Positions 58,697 through 64,000 of a stretch of 64,000 nucleotides of DNA are shown one piece after another. A model generated the notes under the pieces. That model ran no database searches and was not told where the DNA came from. It was given only the letters and a program-made list of their open reading frames with translations. Numbering within the stretch: position 1 is the stretch's first letter; every line of letters begins with the position of its first letter. A program made the position numbers and the translations under genes. The DNA lies in the NCBI GenBank assembly GCA_964461995.1, contig CAYWXL010000016.1, forward strand, positions 14,703 through 78,702. Direction: 5' to 3'. The stretch is from JALSRK01 sp964461995 (lineage in GTDB: Bacteria > Acidobacteriota > Terriglobia > Bryobacterales > Bryobacteraceae).

Positions 58697-59944
58697 ATGT
58701 TGGAGCCGATCGTGTTTGAGACCGTCGGCAGCGCCCTGCGCCGGGTGCTTCGAAAGGCCGGCGAGCGGCTGGCGGCATTTCGGCGCAACGCTCGCCGCTG
58801 GGAGTGGGAAGCTGAGGTCGGCGTCGCTCTCGCCAGGCTTTACGAGCGCCTGGACACGGCCGGAACGTCTTCCGACGCAGCGGCGGCTACGCTGCTCGAC
58901 GAGGCCGTGCGGCTTACGGGGAGTTCTTGGGGACTGGTGGTCTCGGCGGATCGGGCGTCGGAGAATCCGGTGGTGATCGAGACCCGGGGGCTGGAGAACT
59001 TGAAAGAGGGCTGCGGCGCGCCCCCGGACCTGCTAAGTAGCGCGGGTGCGGCGTCGGCCTGCGGCGTCCGGCAGACTTCCGCGGCGTCCCGTACGCTCGC
59101 CGTTCCGATCCTCGCCGGGGGCCGGCCGGTGGCTGAGATCGTCGTGGGCGGCACTTCAGCGGACTACGCCAGCGAGCATCGCGAAGCTCTCGGCCGCCTA
59201 GCCGGCCTCTATGGACTGGCGCTGGAGCGCCGGGCCGTTCGAGAGCGAACCAGGGCGGCGCTGCGGGAAAAGGAGCTCCTTCTGCGGGAGGTTCATCACC
59301 GGGTGAAGAACAACCTCCAGGTGATCTCCAGCTTGCTCAGCCTCCAGGCCGCGCGGGTGGCCGACGAGACCGCGGCGCGCATCCTTACCGAGAGCCAAGG
59401 GCGGGTGAAAGCCATGGCCATGGTCCATGAACAGTTGCACCGCTCGAGCAACATGGACGCTGTCGATTTCGGCGACTACGTCCACCGCCTCGCCGCCAGC
59501 TTGTTCAGCTCTTATGGCGTAGATTCCTCCCGAATCTCCCTAGCGGTGGCCGCGCCCGAGGCCCGTCTGGATATCGAGCTCGCCGTGCCTTGCGGCCTCA
59601 TCGTCCACGAGCTGATCAGCAACGCTCTCCAGCACGCCTTCCCGGACGGACGCCAAGGCGAGATCCGCGTGAGCCTGGCTCGCTCAGAGACAGATCGCGG
59701 CGAAATGTCCGGGAAAACCTGGATCCTCACCGTAAGGGACAACGGCGTGGGCATGCCGCGGGGCCTGGAGCCGGGCCGGACTGCCTCCCTCGGGTTGCGC
59801 CTGGTCACGATCTTCGCCGAGCAACTGGGAGCCAGGCTTCACATCACGCACGAAGGCGGCGCCGAGTTCCGCCTCGAATTTCGAGAACCTGTCAACACGA
59901 ATCAAGGAGATAACGATGCGCAGACCGAAAATTCTGGTCGTTGA
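58697..59944 (+). CDS. Sensor histidine kinase, GAF + HisKA_2/HWE type
   Basis: This 415-residue soluble sensor has a GAF-like domain (about 40-175, SWGLVVSADRA, RTLAVPILAGGRPVAEIVVG). A linker helix leads to the HisKA_2 phosphoacceptor EVHHRVKNNLQVISSLLSLQ with His200, followed by an HWE/HATPase domain (ELISNALQHAF, RDNGVGMP, LGLRLVTIFAEQLGA). No transmembrane segment is present. The gene overlaps the following response regulator gene by 29 bases. The likely stimulus is a small ligand or redox state in the GAF domain. Confidence 0.9.
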   Translation: MLEPIVFETVGSALRRVLRKAGERLAAFRRNARRWEWEAEVGVALARLYERLDTAGTSSDAAAATLLDEAVRLTGSSWGLVVSADRASENPVVIETRGLENLKEGCGAPPDLLSSAGAASACGVRQTSAASRTLAVPILAGGRPVAEIVVGGTSADYASEHREALGRLAGLYGLALERRAVRERTRAALREKELLLREVHHRVKNNLQVISSLLSLQAARVADETAARILTESQGRVKAMAMVHEQLHRSSNMDAVDFGDYVHRLAASLFSSYGVDSSRISLAVAAPEARLDIELAVPCGLIVHELISNALQHAFPDGRQGEIRVSLARSETDRGEMSGKTWILTVRDNGVGMPRGLEPGRTASLGLRLVTIFAEQLGARLHITHEGGAEFRLEFREPVNTNQGDNDAQTENSGR

Positions 59945-61382
59945 GGACGAGCGTGTAGTGGCCGCCGACATCGAAGAGTCCCTCAGCAAACTGGGCTATA
60001 CCGTCGTCGGGGCCGCCGCCTCGGCGGTCACCGCCATTCGCCGCGCCGTCGAGACCGAGCCGGACCTGGTGCTAATGGACATCAAGCTGCGGGGCCGGAT
60101 GGACGGCATCGAAGCGGCGCGCGAACTCCATGACCGCCTGGGCATTCCCGTCGTCTTCCTCACGGCTTACGCCGACGACGCCATTCTGGCGCGAGCCAAA
60201 CGTAGTTCTCCTTCCGGCTATGTGCTGAAACCCTTCGATGAACGGTCTCTGCGCTCCGCGGTCGAGATCGCCCTGGACCGGCACCCTCGGGAGCGCCGTC
60301 TCCGGGAAAGCGAGCGCCGCCTCGCCACCGCGCTGGGAAGCCTCCGCGACGCCGTCATCCTCACCCGTGGAGACGCCCGGATCGCTTTCATGAACCGCAC
60401 CGCCGAACGGCTGACGGGGTGGCGCCGCGAGCAGGCCATCGGGCGTGAGGCCGGCGATGTGGTGGTGCTCATCGATCGCGCGAGCGGGTCGCTGAAAACC
60501 GATCCTACGTGGCGGGTGCTTCGCGAAGGTGCGGCGGTGGGATTGGGCGACACGTTGTTTCTCGTCAGCCGGCACGGGGTGGAAACGCCGATCAAGGGCA
60601 CGATCACGCCGCTGCGCGACGAGGACCGCGAAGTCGTCGGCGCAGCCCTGGTGTTCCAGGCGCGCGGTGCCGAGGAGGAGGGGCTCCGCATCCACGCCGG
60701 GGGGTTTCACGACCGGATGGAGACGCTCGGCCGGCTGGCCTCGGGGACGGCCGATCTTTTCGCTGGCGTCTCCGATACCGTCCGTCAAGCCGCCGCCGAA
60801 CTCCGCGGCCGCCTCGCGGACGATGCCGAAGCCCTCCGCATCCTCGAGTCGCTCGAGACGAGGATCAGTGAAGTCCGCCCCCTCATCGAGAAGCTGCAGG
60901 CGCTGTCGTCCGTCGGGACGGGCAGACCCCGGGCGAAATCCGTCAACGAGATCACGAAAGGGTTGGAGCCGGTTCTCCCCCTCGCCGCCGGCCGCAACGT
61001 CTCGGTGGAAGTCCGCTGCGGAGCCGAGGCGGGGACGGCTCTCATGGAGCCAGTGGCGCTCGAGCAAGTGATCCTCGATCTCGTCATGCTCAGCAGCCGC
61101 CGCATGCCGTTCGGCGGCCGGATAGAGATCGAGACGGACTCGGTAGAACTACTGCGTGAGTACGCCCGCGCCCACACGTCCCTCGACGAGGGCGACTACG
61201 CGGTCATCTCCATCAGTGCAGCGGGCGACGTAGTGGTGCCCCCGCCGGATTCCATCGAGGAGGACTGCCCAGCCCTGCGGGAAACCATACGCGCGATGGG
61301 CGGCGACATCGTGATACTCTCCGAGCCGGGCCGGGTGACGACCTACAACATCTACCTTTCGGCTCTCGATCGCGCCGCCTGA
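59916..61382 (+). CDS. Response regulator with REC, PAS and decayed kinase-like domains
   Basis: This 488-residue protein has a REC domain (1-120, ILVVEDERVVAADIEESL, phosphoacceptor Asp55 in LMDIKL, and the KPF loop). A PAS domain follows (about 135-250, LRDAVILTRGDARIAFMNRTAERLTGW). About 265-488 resembles a histidine kinase: METLGRLASGTADLFAGV is the H-box-like segment but has Asp where the His should be. The ATPase part lacks the N-box Asn. It probably receives phosphate from the upstream kinase and signals through its non-catalytic tail (inference). Confidence 0.85.
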   Translation: MRRPKILVVEDERVVAADIEESLSKLGYTVVGAAASAVTAIRRAVETEPDLVLMDIKLRGRMDGIEAARELHDRLGIPVVFLTAYADDAILARAKRSSPSGYVLKPFDERSLRSAVEIALDRHPRERRLRESERRLATALGSLRDAVILTRGDARIAFMNRTAERLTGWRREQAIGREAGDVVVLIDRASGSLKTDPTWRVLREGAAVGLGDTLFLVSRHGVETPIKGTITPLRDEDREVVGAALVFQARGAEEEGLRIHAGGFHDRMETLGRLASGTADLFAGVSDTVRQAAAELRGRLADDAEALRILESLETRISEVRPLIEKLQALSSVGTGRPRAKSVNEITKGLEPVLPLAAGRNVSVEVRCGAEAGTALMEPVALEQVILDLVMLSSRRMPFGGRIEIETDSVELLREYARAHTSLDEGDYAVISISAAGDVVVPPPDSIEEDCPALRETIRAMGGDIVILSEPGRVTTYNIYLSALDRAA

Positions 61383-61396
61383 ACCTGGAAACGCCG

Positions 61397-61957
61397 CTAT
61401 CCCAGTTCACTTAGCCGGAAGATCCGGTCGAACGGGCACCCCAGGTCTTTCTCGATGTACTCCGCCGCGCCCTCTTCGCGATCGACCAGGGCGATCGCCC
61501 CCAGCACTTGGTGCCCTTCTTCCCGGCAGGCCTCGATCGCCTTGGCCGCCGAGCCGCCCGTCGTCGCCACGTCCTCGACGATCACCACGTCGAGCGGCCC
61601 CCTCTCGCCCAGCCCCTCGATGCGCCGCTGCATGCCGTGCCGCTTGGCCTCCTTGCGCACGATGAAGGCGTCGATCACCGGCGGCCGCTCCAGGCTCTCC
61701 CGGGCGATCGCCACCACGATCGGATCCGCGCCCATCGTCAGCCCACCCACCGCCGCCGGGCGCCAGCCGCGCTCGGCCATCTTCTCCAAGAACAGCCTCC
61801 CGATCAGCGGCATCGCCTCGGCCTTCAGCGTCGTCAGCCGCGCATCCACGTAGACCGTGCTCTTGCGCCCGCTGGCCAGAGTGAACTCCTCGCCCCGGCG
61901 CACCGAAAGCGTCTCGAGGATCTTCTTCAGCCGCTCCCGATCCGTTGCCTCCGCCAT
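61397..61957 (-). CDS. pyrE: Orotate phosphoribosyltransferase
   Basis: This 186-residue protein catalyses orotate + PRPP to OMP in pyrimidine synthesis. It has the type I PRTase PRPP loop VVIVEDVATTGGSAAKAIEA and the upstream AFIVRKEAKRHGMQRRIEG. Its start is ATG at 61957, eight bases before the galE stop on the same strand. It converges with the response regulator gene, leaving 14 bases between stops. Confidence 0.94.
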   Translation of the reverse strand: MAEATDRERLKKILETLSVRRGEEFTLASGRKSTVYVDARLTTLKAEAMPLIGRLFLEKMAERGWRPAAVGGLTMGADPIVVAIARESLERPPVIDAFIVRKEAKRHGMQRRIEGLGERGPLDVVIVEDVATTGGSAAKAIEACREEGHQVLGAIALVDREEGAAEYIEKDLGCPFDRIFRLSELG

Positions 61958-61964
61958 CGCTCGC

Positions 61965-62945
61965 CTACTTGTTCTCCTTCTTCGCCTGCTCGAACTCCCA
62001 GGCCGTAGCCACGATCCGCTCGAGGTCGGTGTACTCCGGCTCCCAGCCGAGCGTCCGCTTCAGCCGCCCCGGATCGGCCACCAGTTCCGGCGGATCCCCG
62101 GCGCGCCGCGGCCCGATCTTGTAGGGGACCTTCTTACCCGTCACCTTCTCCACCGCCCGCAGCACCTCCATCACCGAGTAACCCCGGCCGGTGCCGACGT
62201 TCAGCGTGTCGCTGGGCGCCCCTTCGAGCAGCTTCTCCACCGCCAGGATGTGCGCCCGCGCCAGGTCGCTCACGTGGATGTAGTCCCGGATGCAGGTGCC
62301 GTCCGGCGTCGCGTAGTCGTCGCCGAAGATCGTTACCGGTTCGCCCGTCCGCACCGCCCGGAGCACCAGCGGCAGCAGATGCGTCTCCGGCTCGTGCTCC
62401 TCGCCCAGCCCGGAGCCCGGCTCCGCCCCGCAGGCGTTGAAATAGCGCAGCGAGATGCTCCGCAGCCCGCTGTACTCGTCCAGCCACCGCAGCATCCGCT
62501 CCACCATCGCCTTGGATTCCCCGTACGGGCTCACCGGCGCAATCGGCGCGTCCTCGCTCACCGGAACTTCCTTCGGGATGCCGTAGACCGCCGCGCTCGA
62601 GGAAAACACCAGCCGCCGGATCCTCGTCTCCCGCATCGCCGTGAACAACGACAGCGACGCCCCCACGTTGTTGCTGAAATACAACTCGGGCTGCTCGGTG
62701 GATTCCCCTACCGCAATGTAGGCCGCAAAGTGGATCACGGCGTCGAACTTCACCGTGTCGCACAGGTCGATCAGCGCCTCGGTATCCTGAAGCCGCAGCT
62801 CCCGGAGGCGTTTCAGCGGAACGTTGTGCACATGGCCGCGCGACAAGTCGTCCACGACGGTGACGTCGAAGCCGTTCTTCAGCAGCAGATAAACCGTATG
62901 CGAGCCGATGTAGCCGGCTCCTCCAGTGACCAGAATCTTCGCCAT
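61965..62945 (-). CDS. galE: UDP-glucose 4-epimerase
   Basis: This 326-residue extended SDR interconverts UDP-glucose and UDP-galactose. It has ILVTGGAGYIGSHTVYLL (NAD site), FSSSAAVYGIP, catalytic Tyr/Lys in YGESKAMVE and GTCIRDYIHVSDLA, then GTGRGYSVMEVL. It precedes pyrE by seven bases. It may supply nucleotide sugars for surface glycans. Confidence 0.94.
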   Translation of the reverse strand: MAKILVTGGAGYIGSHTVYLLLKNGFDVTVVDDLSRGHVHNVPLKRLRELRLQDTEALIDLCDTVKFDAVIHFAAYIAVGESTEQPELYFSNNVGASLSLFTAMRETRIRRLVFSSSAAVYGIPKEVPVSEDAPIAPVSPYGESKAMVERMLRWLDEYSGLRSISLRYFNACGAEPGSGLGEEHEPETHLLPLVLRAVRTGEPVTIFGDDYATPDGTCIRDYIHVSDLARAHILAVEKLLEGAPSDTLNVGTGRGYSVMEVLRAVEKVTGKKVPYKIGPRRAGDPPELVADPGRLKRTLGWEPEYTDLERIVATAWEFEQAKKENK

Positions 62946-63078
62946 GACTGTGGATCGCCCCGCCCCCGCGCCGGCTCAGGCGGACAGAGGGAGCTAGATG
63001 TATTAGGATGGCATATTCGCGAGCTCGGGGGGCTTCGCGCGGCCCTTGGCCCCCATAAAGCGAACCGGTTTCGTTCCC

Positions 63079-64000
63079 ATGCCCACTGGCGCCCAACTCT
63101 TCGTCGATACCCTCCTCCAGGCGGGCATCCGGGAGCTCTTCACCCTGGTCGGCGACCACTTGAACGAGGTCCTCTCCCGCGCCGCCGCCGCCGGCATCCG
63201 CATCATCGACATGCGCCACGAATCCGGCGTCACCCACGCCGCCGACGTCGTCGCCCGCCAGCGCCGCCGCCCCGCCGTCTCCCTGGTCACCGGCGGGCCC
63301 GGCCATACCAACTCGCTCACCGGGATCGCCACCGCGTACCTGATCGGCAGCCCGCTGGTCGCCGTCAGCGGAGCCGCGCCCGCCGCCGGAGCCGGCCGGC
63401 AGCTCTTCCAGGTGATCGATCAGGTAGGCATGGCCGCGCCGGTGGTGAAATGGGCCGCCCAGGCCGGCAATCCGGCTCAGGTGCCCTACTTGCTCGGCCG
63501 CGCCTTCGCCGAAGCCACCGCCGGCCGCATGGGCCCGGTGCACCTATCCGTTCCGGCCGACGTCTTCGAAGGCGCTACCGATCGCCCGCTTCCCGCGCCG
63601 CAGCTCCTCCCTCCGCCAGAGCTCGCTCCCGCTCCGAACGAAATCGAAAAGGCCCTGGATCTGCTCCAGGCCGCCGAGCGCCCCGTCGTCATCGCCGGCA
63701 GCGGCGTCTGGTGGGCCGACGCCGGCGCCGAGCTCCGGGAATTCCTCGCCCGCACCCGCCTGCCGCACTATTCCCTGGCCCTCGGCCGCGGCGCCGTCCC
63801 CGACAGCTTCCGCTATTCGATGGGCTACGCCGACCCGGCGCTCAACCGCGCCGTCACCCGCGCCTTCCCGGAAGCCGACCTCGTGCTGGTACTCGGCAAG
63901 CGCATCGATTCCCGCCTCGCCCTCGGCGGTCCCAGGCTCTTCTCTCCCGAGGCCCGCTTCCTCCAGATCGACATCCACGCGCCCGAGCTCGGACACACCC
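63079..64000 (+). CDS. ThDP-dependent enzyme, acetolactate-synthase family (partial, 3' end missing)
   Basis: The frame is open from ATG 63079 to the window edge, giving about 307 residues. It begins GAQLFVDTLLQAGIRELFTL, and has the catalytic Glu in HESGVTHAADVVAR, then LVTGGPGHTNSLTGIATAYL and GPVHLSVPADVFEG. The family includes acetolactate synthase, oxalyl-CoA decarboxylase and glyoxylate carboligase. The C-terminal ThDP-binding part, which would distinguish them, is missing. No regulatory small subunit is visible. It is divergent from galE with a 133-base gap. Confidence 0.85.
   Translation, partial: MPTGAQLFVDTLLQAGIRELFTLVGDHLNEVLSRAAAAGIRIIDMRHESGVTHAADVVARQRRRPAVSLVTGGPGHTNSLTGIATAYLIGSPLVAVSGAAPAAGAGRQLFQVIDQVGMAAPVVKWAAQAGNPAQVPYLLGRAFAEATAGRMGPVHLSVPADVFEGATDRPLPAPQLLPPPELAPAPNEIEKALDLLQAAERPVVIAGSGVWWADAGAELREFLARTRLPHYSLALGRGAVPDSFRYSMGYADPALNRAVTRAFPEADLVLVLGKRIDSRLALGGPRLFSPEARFLQIDIHAPELGHT

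Overview
This 64 kb window is chromosomal DNA from a GC-rich bacterium. Several features suggest an Acidobacteriota member near Bryobacterales/Solibacter: paired Cys-type sulfatases with Tat-like leaders, a secreted carboxypeptidase-regulatory-like protein, many TPR proteins, a type VI secretion (T6SS) block, and a fused 2-oxoglutarate decarboxylase. The assignment is inferred from gene content only. I see no rRNA, tRNA, CRISPR array, insertion sequence or phage module. About 48 protein-coding genes fill nearly all of the window, and no gene-free stretch exceeds 300 bases.

Layout. (1) 1-3655, minus: a corrinoid-dependent methyl-transfer operon (corrinoid protein, homocysteine-methyltransferase-like enzyme, DUF1638 protein, and a RACo-type corrinoid reactivase cut by the window edge). 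(2) 3779-4870: a GH5 glycosidase. (3) 4833-12462, minus: a lipid operon with a fatty acyl reductase, a three-domain acyl-AMP ligase/acyltransferase, PlsY, a HAD phosphatase, an SDR and a lipid kinase. Its content recalls bacterial ether-lipid (Elb-like) loci. (4) 12659-24714: a partial T6SS block (TssK, TssL, TssM, a transmembrane Ser/Thr kinase with an FGE-like sensor domain, and a second TssK). It encloses two plus-strand genes: a tail-anchored protein with eleven copies of a G-E-F-T-R motif, and a methyltransferase. (5) 24836-28061: Mn-type superoxide dismutase, a secreted CnaB-type protein and an orphan SLATT-domain protein. (6) 28149-33673: a bifunctional penicillin-binding protein followed by two TPR proteins. 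(7) 33682-44544, mostly minus: a sulfatase, a small exported protein, two transporters, ThiE, an S9 peptidase, an XRE regulator, and a large beta-propeller/PHP protein. (8) 44711-47489: YbaK-type deacylase, a second sulfatase, and ModA.

(9) 47483-51418: dnaK-dnaJ-hspR, driven by a near-consensus promoter whose entire 17-bp spacer is a perfect palindrome, and with an unusual leader. (10) 51437-64000: two secreted proteins, infA, a fused kgd/sucA-type gene, a PduO-type cobalamin adenosyltransferase, a histidine kinase with an overlapping response regulator that carries a decayed kinase module, pyrE, galE and the start of a ThDP-dependent enzyme.

The most interesting unexplained item is the GEFTR-repeat membrane protein. 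It sits between two tssK paralogues, close to a T6SS-linked Ser/Thr kinase, and looks like a multisite phospho-scaffold, which is my inference. Next are the lipid operon, in which both an ACP-like domain and an acyltransferase domain lack their usual catalytic residue, and the operator-like palindrome in the dnaK promoter.
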